DNA of 64,000 bases from the NCBI GenBank assembly GCA_029851415.1, contig CM056742.1, forward strand, positions 82,822,748 to 82,886,747, in the 5' to 3' direction. The stretch is from Eretmocerus hayati (Eukaryota; Arthropoda; Insecta; Hymenoptera; Aphelinidae). The position numbers and the translations under genes were made by a program. The notes under the pieces are model-generated. The model saw nothing but the letters and a program-made list of their open reading frames with translations. It made no database searches and had not been told where the DNA came from. The first letter of the stretch is position 1. Every line of letters begins with the position of its first letter. Positions 7,940 to 17,922 of this stretch are shown in pieces.

Positions 7940-10656
7940 ATGAATCAAATGGAATCGCTGCTAAAAGATTGGGGCTTTGAAGATCTTCTGCCACATTTTA
8001 AGGGTAAGTACTCAAATATTGATGATTATATGACTCGCCGGCTCGACAGCTTGACAAACATAACCTGTTGAGGTTATGTGTATCATGTGATGCACGCATC
8101 AACTTCCTTACTCATTTAGAAGTTTTCTTGGTGTCATTTCATGTTATTGCATTGACTTTGTATCTGATGCGCTTCCTTTTATTTTTCATGTCACCAAACC
8201 CTGACCACACAGAACACCAAATAGATGATCTGGATGATTTGGGGGACTTGATTGCTTCTCCTTCTCACTTTGAGAAGATTGTACCTAAAATTGGATTGAG
8301 ATTCAAGATCACTAGAAAATATCAAGCAGAAGTATGTATATTATGAGCCCTTCATTAGATAGAATGATGAATCTCAATCTACATGAGTTTCACTTTTGTC
8401 GCCTCACTTTTTTCCCAAGTTTTGAGTTGTGAATATGCATACTCGCATGGCAGATTTTTGATTTAATAAGATAGTTGAGTGAAATGGTATTTACAATATG
8501 CTCAATTAGTTGCAGACACAATCAAGTGGTAATGAGGAAAGGCGACCCGCTGACAATGATTCTGTTGGTATTCCCACCGTACCAGAGCATAACAATCCCA
8601 ATCCATCACTTGGGCCTGTCGATGATAAATCTGGTGATTGTCAGTCACTCGGTAAGACTAGTGACCCTGATCCTGAACCTGTCAATGAGAATGTGCCTGA
8701 ACAAGGGACCACAAATAAGAAGCATCAAGCAGAAGTGATAATTATAGAATCAGAATCTCCTGCAAAGAAGAGGAGACATTGTCGCACTCAAGATTTTGAT
8801 GTAAAGCAAGTTCTCGAAGGCCATCCCTTGGGCCAATGTATAATTATTCAGTATAATGTTTTTGGTTATTTGGAATCAATTCACCAACTTTACTTAGTCC
8901 AAATAATTGCTCTTGAATTATTGAGAGTGTATGGGACGTAAGTATCCATGTGACATAAATTTATTTTTCAACAAAATTCAATGAATTTCTTTCTTTCAGA
9001 GATCTTACTGATCCGGAAATTGAAGTTGTTGCAGAAAAAATCCACAATTTCATAAAAAGTGAAGCTGTTGCTACTTACTTTGTGCCAGCGATACTGAAAA
9101 AACAATCCTCTAACAATGAGTCTGTGAAATCTCGAGGGAAATTAAGAGACAAGTACAAGAACTGGATCACTTTTATTACTCGACATGAGAACTTTTTGAA
9201 TATTGTACCAGTTCCACAACAATTGGCAAATGTTATGTCCTCAGGTGGGTCTGAGGTCTGATGAAGAATCTACAGTATTTTAAGATGGATCAAGTAACTA
9301 TTTTCCAATATTTCTCATCTATTGATTCAAAATTCCAGAAATTTCTGAGAGTGCTTTGGAGTTGGCTGTTGCAAAAAAAAATGAGCTGAAGACTGAAAAA
9401 GACCCTGCAAAGAGGAAGTCTTTGTGGGATGACTCGTACATACTGCGAGTGGAAGATAGGAAGAATGGGGAGTTTAGCAATGGAACTCAAATCAGTAATA
9501 CTTGGCCCAACTTGAAGGATGAAGATGCTTTTGTATTGGTAAGAAATATAACCATTTACAATCTCTAAATGTACCTCACACCTTGCTGGGGTTTTTCGAA
9601 TTCAAATTCACATTCTTCATTCTAGCTTGCATCAGATTTCTACAGAATGTATCCGAAAAATTTTGAAAATTTAAGACAACTCTTTGATGAAGCCTTTGCA
9701 AAAATTTTGCCCCTTTTCAAAGTGACTTCATCCACCTCAGATGACAAGAAACTTTTCTTCGGTTTACTGAAAAGTAAAGAATCTTTCTCCAACTTAACTG
9801 AAGGTGAGTTAGTGCTATCTCAAACTGTAAGATTGAATCTTGTGATCAATTTCAAACGAAAATCTTCTGACTGTTTCCAGATCACAAAACATACATGCAA
9901 CTTGAGATTATGTCAAGTATATTGGTACCAAAAAATGTTAGGATAGAAATCACTCAGCCTGGTGCGAAGAAAAAGAAATTCTGGAAACCAAATAGCTCTG
10001 AAGCGAGAAAAGGCATCGTTACTCTGGTGAAGGTGAATATTTTGCTCGTAATTCTGGAATACTTGCCACACAAGACGATGCTATTCAACTGCTTCTGAGA
10101 AACTCGTTCCACAAATTAGGAAAAAGCTTTGGCAGAATTTCATGCAATTTATTATAATTCTCACTTTTTTCATAATTCCATCGGTATTGATCATTCCAAA
10201 GTAGAATTTTTGCATCAAAGTCGAGATAGCCCGAGAGGAGTTTTCTGTGAAATCGTGGAGAGTCCCCATTGTTGAATTATACTCATTTTTGTTTTTCAGA
10301 CCGAGCAAGAGATTCCAAGCAAGCTGATGAAGAGAACTGCGAAACTTGTTGCAATTAAACAGCCACCTCTGCCTTTTATTGTAGCAGTTGGTGATGACGT
10401 GACGCAACTCAAGAAATTTTATGTGAGAGTTGATGGCAATATGTATGAGGCAACATCTCTATTCACAGCACTCGATATGTTGATGAAAATCTTTTTTGCT
10501 CTGAATATCAACTACCCAGTTGAGAGCGAAAATGTCTTATCATTCCTCCAAATGGGATTGTACCAAATCAGCCGACAAGGAGAGAAATTGATCCCAGCGG
10601 TGATCAATGTTCTTAACAGGCTAAAATTACCTTGCCAGATGCCAATTTGTGAGTAA
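7940..10656 (+). CDS. SAM-domain protein of the transposon, 8 exons (578 aa)
   Basis: I read eight exons: 7940-8003, 8213-8331, 8516-8937, 9000-9244, 9339-9538, 9626-9803, 9881-10032 and 10300-10656. All introns have GT...AG borders with good donors (GTAAGT, GTATGT, GTAAGT, GTGGGT, GTAAGA, GTGAGT, GTGAAT), phases agree at every junction, and the total is 1,737 nt, an exact multiple of three with no internal stop. Exons 1-2 encode a SAM domain (residues ~1-60: LLKDWGFEDLLPHF, then IVPKIGLRFKI). Exon 3 adds an acidic, Pro-rich linker with a PAKKRRH basic patch that could be a nuclear signal. The rest is helical with no family I can name. SAM proteins commonly pair with C2H2/DDE-type transposases in animal elements, so a partner role in transposition is likely but inferred. 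An alternative donor (GTGAGT at 10649) could change the C-terminus. Confidence 0.7.
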
Positions 10657-10741
10657 ACTCATGTTCACTTGCACGAAGAATGTGATAAAACCTATCGCTA
10701 CCTCTTTGAATAGTATTCTTTAGGGTTTTTTGATAGTCAAG
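10657..10741. other. 85-bp intergenic gap between the two transposon genes
   Basis: AT-rich spacer between the SAM-gene stop (TAA 10654-10656) and the transposase ATG. No polyadenylation signal is obvious, so the two genes might share a primary transcript. An acceptor-like TTCTTTAG lies at 10716-10723. Confidence 0.4.
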
Positions 10742-13156
10742 ATGTTGTGCAAAGCTTGCAACTCTCAGTTTTACGATTTGAACGTGTTATTGCGGCATTT
10801 CCGGGTATTCCACCCACTCTTATCAAAGTATGAGTGTATTTACAATAATTGCCCGCAATCATTCTCGACAATCTCTCGTTTAAGAAATCATATTCCTGAA
10901 TGTGTGAGGAGCGATCTCAGATGTGCCAAGAGGACTAAGATAAGTAGTTCGATAGAAAATTGTAAAACAAAGTCAGCTCACGAAAATGAGACTAGTCTGA
11001 GAAGAAGCGATTGCCAAAATTTGATCGTAAGTGACTCTCTTTTAAGCCATTGTTCTGTTGATGAAAGTAAATGTATACAGAAGAATCTATTTAATTATAT
11101 GGGAAAGCTATACGCTGACCCTAATATGTCAAAAGCTACTATAAGCGATGTAATGACTCATTCAATCCAGTTAGTTGAAGATGTATCAAATGACTTGCAA
11201 CGAAAGTTGAAGAACGTTGTTCCGGAAGTTTACCATGAAAAGATTGACGGAGTATTTCAAAACGAATTGATGCCTGATTCTGATTCTGATTTCAAGCGAG
11301 TTAAACTGTTGAAAGAATCTAATTGCTTTATTGAACCTAAGCCTTTCGAAATCGGAGAAACGAGTTCTTACGAAAAACGTGATGGTTCAAATGTCTTTAC
11401 CAAGAAAAAAGCTCGTGGATATGGTGTGCAGTTGTGCTTAATCCTCACTTTGTTTCTACAACTCCCAAATGTCTTCAGTGAAATTTATAATCACATAGAA
11501 AATGAAACTCGCAAGGCAGGTAGTGGAATTTATACCAGTATATTTTCTGGCAGTGTTTGGCAGAGAGTTTATGCAGCATTCACTGGCAGAATTGTTTTTC
11601 CATTACTCTTATACTTCGATGACTTCGAAATAAGCAATCCTCTCTCCCAAGCAGCTGGTAGATTCAAAATAGGTGGTATGTACTTTACTATACCCGGAAT
11701 ACCTGAGAAATTCGCGTCACAACTAGAAAATGTCTTTTTTGCACAATTCACTTTCACTCAAGATCAAAAAAAATATGGGTTCGAGAAATGTTTCAAACGG
11801 ATTATTGCTGAATTGAAGATACTCGGCGAAAAAGGTATTTCAATACTAGTTGAAGGAAAAAGAATTACGGTTTACTTTATTGTTGTGGCTATTGCTGGAG
11901 ATAATCTAGGTCTCAACGGATTACTAGGTTTGAGCGAAGCTTTCACAGGAGATTATTGTTGCCGTTTCTGCTTAGTTTCTAAATATTTATCCCATAGACT
12001 CTGTGTAGAAAAACCAGAATTGATACGAACGGCGGAAAATTACGAAGCAGACATTTTGGCTCAGACTCACGGTATCAAATGCAGATGCATATTTAACTGT
12101 CTCCCTTTTTACAATAATCTCCTGAATTGCTGTTCAGATCTGATGCACGATTACTACTTGGGTATCTGTCGTTATGATATGGCTCGAATAATTAATAGCT
12201 TCATCAAGAAAGGGTACTTCACTCTTACAGATTTGGCTAAGAGATTAGAGGATTTTGATTATTCGGAGGTTGATCGAGGAAACAGGCTCAAATCTATCAA
12301 TCCGTACCACTTAGAAAATGAATATTTAATCCTCACGAGCGCCCAGATGTCTTTCCTCGTCACATACTTCGGTGTTCTAGTTGGTGATCTCGTTCCGCCT
12401 GATGATGAAGTTTGGGAGTTTTATTGTGTACTTCATGATATAATCCATCTTCTTACTAGCCCCTCGATCTCAGATGATGAAATTGAGTACGTAAGTTTGC
12501 TTGTAACATGGCACAACCAGATGTTCATTTTACTGTTTAAGGAAGCTTTGAAACCTAAAATGCATTTGGCAACTCATGCTCGAAGATGTATCAGAGCATT
12601 GGGCCCACCATCTCACACATCTTGTGAGAAATTCGAAGCACTTCACCAATATCCTAAAGCTCATGCTCGTGTTGTTAAATCGAGAATAAATATCCTTTAT
12701 ACACTAGCAAACAAAATGCAATTCCGGATCGCAAATCGGTTTCTCTCAAAACGCGGCTTTCATGACGTTATTGAGTATGGACCTTCCTCTACTTTGAAAA
12801 ATCCATTGCATTTTCCGCAACTTACATTGAGAGATGAAGTTTCTTTTTGCAAAGTTAATGGTGTTTTGTACAAGCCATTACTCGCTTTCGTTATTAGTAC
12901 AAGCGAAAGAGGAGAGCCAATCATTGGCTTGATTGATCGTATATTTAAAACTGCTGATAAACAGCCCGTATTGTTATATAAAAAATGTTCAAATGTAGGT
13001 CCTAATTATGATATAAGAGCGTTCGAATTGTTGTTGCCCGTTGCGACTAATAAAAATCAGGTCTGTAAGCTAAGTGTTGATCTGTACCTGAAAACATTCA
13101 AAGTACATAAGACATCGAATAATCTTCATGTCGTACCTTTCCGAGATTTCCAATGA
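10742..13156 (+). CDS. C2H2 zinc-finger DDE-type transposase, CMC-like (804 aa)
   Basis: A single-exon frame. ATG at 10742 is chosen over an in-frame TTG at 10730 because it directly precedes the first zinc finger. Two N-terminal fingers are visible: C3-x2-C6-x12-H19-x4-H24 and C32-x4-C37-x12-H50-x3-C54. A Ser/Glu-rich linker follows. The presumed catalytic core has D293 in YFDDFE, D387 in GDN (context AGDNLGLNGLLG), a Cys pair CCRFC typical of an insertion zinc site, and D466/D470 in CSDLMHD. This layout resembles the D...SDFPG...DVMH order of tnp2-type CACTA transposases. An AATAAA signal lies 3 bp after the stop (13159-13164). The frame is undamaged, so the protein may be functional. Exact superfamily and catalytic residues are inferred from motif order. 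Confidence 0.75.
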   Translation: MLCKACNSQFYDLNVLLRHFRVFHPLLSKYECIYNNCPQSFSTISRLRNHIPECVRSDLRCAKRTKISSSIENCKTKSAHENETSLRRSDCQNLIVSDSLLSHCSVDESKCIQKNLFNYMGKLYADPNMSKATISDVMTHSIQLVEDVSNDLQRKLKNVVPEVYHEKIDGVFQNELMPDSDSDFKRVKLLKESNCFIEPKPFEIGETSSYEKRDGSNVFTKKKARGYGVQLCLILTLFLQLPNVFSEIYNHIENETRKAGSGIYTSIFSGSVWQRVYAAFTGRIVFPLLLYFDDFEISNPLSQAAGRFKIGGMYFTIPGIPEKFASQLENVFFAQFTFTQDQKKYGFEKCFKRIIAELKILGEKGISILVEGKRITVYFIVVAIAGDNLGLNGLLGLSEAFTGDYCCRFCLVSKYLSHRLCVEKPELIRTAENYEADILAQTHGIKCRCIFNCLPFYNNLLNCCSDLMHDYYLGICRYDMARIINSFIKKGYFTLTDLAKRLEDFDYSEVDRGNRLKSINPYHLENEYLILTSAQMSFLVTYFGVLVGDLVPPDDEVWEFYCVLHDIIHLLTSPSISDDEIEYVSLLVTWHNQMFILLFKEALKPKMHLATHARRCIRALGPPSHTSCEKFEALHQYPKAHARVVKSRINILYTLANKMQFRIANRFLSKRGFHDVIEYGPSSTLKNPLHFPQLTLRDEVSFCKVNGVLYKPLLAFVISTSERGEPIIGLIDRIFKTADKQPVLLYKKCSNVGPNYDIRAFELLLPVATNKNQVCKLSVDLYLKTFKVHKTSNNLHVVPFRDFQ

Positions 13157-13647
13157 TAAATAAAGTTTGATGAAAAGTCATCGTTACATTTTTTGATTTT
13201 TCATCATCCCAATACAACCTAACCATCATCTCCATCCATTGTTTTGAAGAAATCCAATTTAAATTACCTCCAGAGTTCGCTTGATTTGCTCGATATTTCA
13301 TATTTTTCTCGATATTTGATACTTTCATGATGTTTTACATGTTTCTTGATATTTTATGTTTGATTGTTTTCTAGCTATACTTGTTGGGAATACGTATTGT
13401 TCGCACTGAGCAATTAATATCAATGTTCAGAGAATCGGAACATTGCTTTAGACGAATCCGCATAAGATATTCAATCAAGGTTAAGTGATCAAAAAGTTTC
13501 AATACCAAGCCTCGACTTCAAAGACGCGAGGGATTAATCGTAAAGCCGCGCGGATTCCTCGCGCCGCATTGCGGAGCGCCACAATACGCCGTAATAAGAA
13601 TGGCTTCGTGGCGTTGCCGCAAAGTCTGCGCCAGTACCGCTAAGAAT
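13157..13647. other. 3' noncoding part of the CMC-like transposon
   Basis: Apart from the AATAAA directly after the transposase stop, 13165-13500 is plain AT-rich sequence. From about 13540 to 13635 it turns GC-rich with several CGCG/GCGC words (AAAGCCGCGCGGATTCCTCG, CGCCGCATTGCGGAGCG). These are probably subterminal transposase-binding repeats mirroring the GC-rich left subterminal region. Confidence 0.45.
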
Positions 13648-13661
13648 CACTTTTCTGAGTG
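13648..13661 (-). repeat. Right terminal inverted repeat of the CMC-like transposon
   Basis: CACTTTTCTGAGTG is an exact inverted match of the left end, followed by the target TA (13662-13663). Confidence 0.8.
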
Positions 13662-16580
13662 TAGTTGCAAGTATTTCGAGAATATTACGTTATGGAAGGG
13701 ATAGTCATCAGAGCTTCCGACGCTTTCAATATTGGGAGTGGGAAGCCCGCGTTCTTTGACGGTACGGATCACGTGGAATTTCGCCAAGCTCCTTCCGGTA
13801 CCATCAACCCTCTTTATGACCATCGGAATCATCACTACGATACCATTCTTAATTTGACCGGTATTACGCAAGCAAAGTTCTTCTGTGAACATTGCAATTT
13901 TCGTTATTGCCTGGTGAATCAGCATAAATGTGTGAAATTTTGTTCGCGTTGTTCTGTCACGCCCGTATGCGAGAGTGACAGCACTGAACCGACGAAGTAT
14001 TGTTATATTTTCTACGATGTCGAGACGCGTCAGGACAAAAAATATAAAGGTCAACAAAACCAAAGAACACGTACCCACGCTGTGTATTGCGCATCAGGTG
14101 TGTACCGATTGTACAAACTGTGATTATATGAATATCGATTGTCCTACGTGTGAGCCGAGACATTTCGAATTTGAAAGAGATCCTATAAAGGAGCTATTCG
14201 AGTTGTGCGTCCGCAAAAAAACAGACTTTAAGCAAATAATTTGCATCACTCGTAATGCTGGTGGATACGACGGGAAATTCATCCTCAAGGAGTTGACCAA
14301 AAATTCAGAGTACTCGCTACCTAGCGTCATTCTTAATGGTCGGAATATCATCAGTATAGAGGTCGGGAATACAAAATTCATCAATAATCTGAATTACTTC
14401 CATATGCGCTTGATCTAATTGCCAAAAACTTTCGGTTTGCCGGACAGTAGTGGAGAAGGAAATTTCCCTCGTCTATTCAATACACTCGGGAACCAAGGCT
14501 GTACAGGGAAACTCCCGAAAGCAAAATATTATTCTCCGAACATGATGCCTACGAGTGAAAGACAGAAATTCTTTGAGTTGTATCGCTCTGCTGAAGACAC
14601 TAATTATTTCGACTTCGCGAAAGAAATTGTGGAATACTGTGAAATAGATGTCGAAATTTTGCGGCGGGCTTGCATAGAGTTCCGGAACATTTTCCTCAAA
14701 GTTGGCGATACGGACCCGTTTGTTTCAGCCGTCACTATCGCGTCAGCTTGTTCACACGTTTATCGGAAGAATTATATGAAGTCCGACACCATCGGAATCA
14801 TTTCGGCGGGTGGCTACCGAAGAGGTGACAAACACTCTCAAAAGTCACTGGAATGGTCGGTGACCTGCGAACGAGAGTTGGATCGAGATATAATCCATGC
14901 AGGCCGCGCAAGAGAATTCAGGTTACCCGAGGGTTTTTTTGTGGATGGTTATCTTCCTAATAACGATCCTAACAATCCAAAGAGTACAGTCGTTGAGCAC
15001 CGGGGATGCTTTTACCACGATTGCCCCGAGTGTTTTATTGGCAATCGCACCATATAATCTCTCATGGCAGATCGATCAATGAGGCTTATGAGATTACCCA
15101 AGCCAAAGTCAAACGAATAGAAGACTTGGGTGACACAGTGCAGGTAATGGGGGAATGTGAATTTAACGATATTAAGAAAAACGACAGCGAGATCCGGAAG
15201 TGAATAAAAAATCATCCTTTGATGAGTAAAATCACTCTTAACCCCAGAGACCCGTTCTTTGGTGGCCGTACCGAGAATATTGTAACGCATTGTTACACAT
15301 GTTGATGATGACCAGAGAATTCATTACTTCAACATATGCTCTTTGTATTCTTTCATCTGCAAGACGGGTAAATTTCCCATAGGTCATCCGCAAATATACG
15401 TCGAGAAGGAGTCTGACGCTCTCACGGGTGGCGATTACAACGATCTGGAGCGTGTCGAGGGCATGGTTAAGTGTCGTGTTCTGCCACCTCGCGATCTTTT
15501 CTTACCGCTCCTCCCTGTGGAGATGCACGGTCGGCTCCTTTTCCCTTTCTGTCGGTCATGATGCGAGGGAATGCGTCAAGGCGATTGTAATCACAACGAA
15601 AAGAAGGAACGAATTTTTGAAGGAACATGGGTTCCGATGAGCTCCGAACAGCGGTCGAACTCGGGTATCGTGTAGTTGATATTCACATAATATGGCAGTA
15701 TGAGAGTTACATGTTATGACCCCTTCACGGGTGAGGGGGGTTTGTTTGTTGAATGCATCAACACATTCCTGAAAATTGAGAAGCTAGTGGGTGGCCATCA
15801 TGGTGCGTAGACGAAGAGACTAAGACCCGTTATATAGAAGATTATGAGCGCGCAGAAGGTATCCGCTTAGACCCAGAAAGATTGAGTTCAATTCTGGTCT
15901 CCGTTCAGTTGCGAAATTAGCCTTGAACTCCTTCAGGGGGTGATTTGGTCAGAGGGATAACTCGCTACTCACAGAGGTCGTGAACACGCAGCAGGATTTG
16001 TTGGAATTGCTATTTGCTCCAGAAAAAGAGGTGCGTGGCATTTTGATTGTGAATAACGAAACCCTGTATGTCAACTGGCGTTTCGAAGACGATGCCGTCA
16101 ATCCCGCACCAAACACCAATGTTGTCATCGCGGCTTACACCACAGCCCAGGCGAGATTGAGGTTGTACCACGATCTCGAGAGGCTTGAGCGGAGAGTCTT
16201 CTATTTTGATACGGACTCATGTATATCCGTTTCCCGCAAGAGCGCTCCACACGAATACAAACCCCGAGTCGGTACTTTGCTCGGTGATATGAAGGACGAA
16301 CTGGAAACCTATAGTAAAAACGCTTTCATACGGTCCTTTGTCTCCGGTGGCCCGAAATTTTACGGATACGATGTGGTAGTTCCCGGCACCGGGGAAGTAT
16401 TTGAACACTGTAAGGTCAAAGGAATTCCATTGAATTCTGCAAATAGTTTAAAGATCAATTTCAGTAGTATCACACGCCTCGTGAACCAAGTATTCGACGA
16501 CGACGAACGTGATCGCGAGGACGAGTTTATACGACTAGAATCCAGAGCAATCAGGAGAACTCGATTACATGATATTGTGA
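13662..16580 (+). pseudogene. Polinton DNA polymerase B, part 2 (exonuclease and palm)
   Basis: Family-B protein-primed polymerase, broken by at least four stops/frameshifts (near 14040, stop 14416-14418, stop 15055-15057, around 15295, 15560-15980). Visible in order: a Cys-rich segment (CEHC...CSRC) at 13870-13990; exonuclease motif I YDVE (14013-14024); motif II NAGGYDGKF (14254-14280); motif III YCEIDVEIL (14635-14661); GCFYHDCPEC (15007-15036); FFGGRTEN near 15258; polymerase motif A region NICSLYS (15328-15348), where the catalytic Asp is Asn and the usual Pro is Ser; KTGKFPIGHP; VLPPRDLFLPLLP; motif B NSF-x-G followed by an in-frame TGA (about 15937-15954); and motif C FDTDS (16205-16219). 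The element cannot self-replicate from this copy. Confidence 0.85.
16572..16580 (+). repeat. Left 9-bp target-site duplication (ATATTGTGA)
   Basis: ATATTGTGA is repeated exactly at 16815-16823, directly outside the ends of the small element between them. The duplicated bases belong to the polymerase coding sequence. Confidence 0.85.
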
Positions 16581-16814
16581 GCTTCGTCACATCTGGCTGG
16601 AAAAGATAGAAAAACTCGTAACTTCTCTAGTTTATAGTACTCATTCAATAAAATACATTCTTTTATTTTGATTTCATTTATTTTGATTCTTTGGAAAAAT
16701 GAAAAATGTATTCGATTCGTCTTGGCTATTTTCCGAATGTGTTTAATTGAATGAGTACTATGAACTAGAGAAGTTACGAGTTTTTCTATCTTTTCCAGCC
16801 AGATGCGACTAAGC
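16581..16814. mobile_element. Mutator-like (MULE) MITE, 234 bp
   Basis: The ends are GCTTCGTCACATCTGGCTGG on the left and, inverted on the right, GCTTAGTCGCATCTGGCTGG. The inverted repeats run about 80 bp (16581-16661 and 16734-16814) with only a few mismatches, around an AT-rich centre. The 9-bp direct duplications outside are the signature of Mutator-like transposases. The element has no coding capacity. It interrupts the C-terminal part of the Polinton polymerase: the frame that stops in the MITE (16607-16609) resumes at 16824. This fixes both insertion and target unambiguously. Confidence 0.85.
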
Positions 16815-16823
16815 ATATTGTGA
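16815..16823 (+). repeat. Right 9-bp target-site duplication (ATATTGTGA)
   Basis: Exact copy of 16572-16580. Confidence 0.85.
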
Positions 16824-16921
16824 CGCGTGATGAGTTCAAAACTTGTAGTATAGTTCTGCAGAAGAAGCGATACATTCCCCCCATACTCTCTCTCCCTTTC
16901 GGATATTGTAATCTTCAAGAT
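16824..16921 (+). pseudogene. Polinton DNA polymerase B, part 3 (C-terminal tail)
   Basis: Directly after the MITE target duplication the polymerase frame continues with the phrases TRDEFKTC and LQKKRY and ends near LPFGYC. This matches the usual family ending, in which a basic segment is followed by a short aromatic-Gly tail. Coding character fades after about 16921. Confidence 0.65.
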
Positions 16922-17190
16922 ATGATTTCATTCACAAACCCAAAGATTCATGGACATAAATGGAAGTATAATAGTGATAAGAATGAAAACATATATTTTC
17001 ATATTAACTTACTAGTCTGGCTTCCTATTTTTCTACCTACCCTTACATTGTATCACAGTATGGAAAAAAATATTGCCCGGTACAGGAAATGGAGGTAAAT
17101 TTGACGTATAATTGCGACGAGTGAATTTTACATCCACTAGACCACTGAGGCTCCCTTGAAACTGTCTCATCGACCCAGTTTTCCTCTCTG
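16922..17190. other. No gene seen
   Basis: AT-rich spacer between the polymerase tail and the minisatellite. The open frame across it is a continuation without motifs. Confidence 0.4.
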
Positions 17191-17308
17191 GGGTGAGCTC
17201 ATCCTCGCGTGAAAGAGCTGACGCTCGCGTGGGTCAGCTCATCCTCGCGAGGGAGCAGATGACCGCGCGGGGGGGGGGGGGGGGTTGGAGCTAATGCTTG
17301 CGCTGGTC
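17191..17308. repeat. GC-rich minisatellite (~20-bp unit) with a G run
   Basis: Successive phrases GAGCTCATCCTCGCGTGAAA, GAGCTGACGCTCGCGTGGGT, CAGCTCATCCTCGCGAGGGA and CAGATGACCGCGCGGG are variants of one ~20-bp unit. A final copy, GGAGCTAATGCTTGCGCTGG, follows a run of about 16 G at 17269-17284. The block lies between the polymerase and ATPase remnants and is noncoding. Confidence 0.6.
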
Positions 17309-17415
17309 CGCCGCCGCTGCATTGCAAGTGTTAGCTGGTACCGCGAGGTGTATAAGAAGGGTTTTTTCACACCATATAAATTGAGGTCGGTAAACTTCCA
17401 CCATCAGTTGTCAGT

Positions 17416-17922
17416 ATGGATGTTCGATGGGAACATCCTTTCACTTCCTGTTTGTGTGTACCTACTGGATGTGGTAAGACATAATTTGTTCGGAAATTCT
17501 TCGCTTACTTACCCGAAACCTGCGACACATGTTTCGATCGGATCCTCTCCTATCATGCGGAGTGGCAAGAGACATACATCTCCGATTTGAAACCGGGTCT
17601 GTCCGGCATCCAGATAGAGTTCAAGGAGGGGTTGCCACATTCGAGTGACTATTCAAACGATAACGATCGAAAGAAATGGTTGATTCTCGACGATCTGGAG
17701 CTGGAATCATCAAACGGTCTGATTCTTGACTTGTTCACAAAAGATAGTCGTCATAAGAATATTAGCGTGATCTACATGACACGAAATATATTCCACCAGG
17801 GAAAAGCGCAGAGGGGTATAAGTTTGAATACATAGTACTTGGTGATTTTCAAAAATCCCCGAGATAGAGCGCAAATTCAACATTCAGCCCGTCAAGTTTG
17901 CCCTGAAGATCCTCGGTGTTAA
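17416..17922 (+). pseudogene. Polinton A32-like packaging ATPase (FtsK/HerA type)
   Basis: A frame from ATG 17416 carries the P-loop PTGCGKT (17461-17481), preceded by the HPFTSC segment usual in this family. A stop codon follows at once (TAA 17482-17484). The same frame then gives CDTCFDRIL and EWQETY, the Walker B region WLILDDLE (17677-17700), and DLFTKDSRHKNISVIYMTRN, the typical sensor-like segment. Further in-frame stops are TAG at 17833-17835 and TAA at 17920-17922, between which NPRDRAQIQH is recognisable. In live Polintons this ATPase is thought to pump DNA into capsids. Three stops mark it as dead. It lies downstream of the polymerase on the same strand. Confidence 0.8.

Larger units (their letters stand above)
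7581..13661 (+). mobile_element. CACTA-Mirage-Chapaev-like DNA transposon, two intact genes
   Basis: A 6,081-bp element with perfect 14-bp terminal inverted repeats, CACTCAGAAAAGTG at 7581-7594 and CACTTTTCTGAGTG at 13648-13661. Weaker similarity continues inward to about 50 bp (TGGCG, ACTTTG and AACG phrases at matching distances). TA flanks both ends. Inside, on one strand, are an 8-exon SAM-domain gene (7940-10656) and a C2H2/DDE-type transposase gene (10742-13156), both with open frames. CACT-type termini and a D/GDN/DLMHD motif set point to the CMC group; Mirage elements have TA duplications, CACTA elements 2-3 bp. It sits inside the polymerase of a dead Polinton, so it is the younger insertion. 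Confidence 0.75.
5351..17922 (+). mobile_element. Degenerate Polinton/Maverick element (approximate limits)
   Basis: Two hallmark Polinton genes lie on the same strand in this order: a family-B protein-primed DNA polymerase (about 7064-7580, 13662-16580 and 16824-16921) and an A32-like (FtsK/HerA) packaging ATPase (17416-17922). Both are riddled with stops and frameshifts, so the element is dead. Integrase, protease and capsid genes were not recognised, and no long terminal inverted repeats could be found, so the ends given are only the outermost coding remnants. The polymerase is interrupted by a 6,081-bp transposon and a 234-bp MITE. The 5' part (5.4-7.0 kb) holds coding-like remnants that may belong to the element. 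Confidence 0.65.

Noticed and set aside
16585..16609. Apparent C-terminal residues of the polymerase frame ending at 16609
   Set aside because: These codons lie inside the inverted repeat of the MITE; the true polymerase sequence resumes at 16824.
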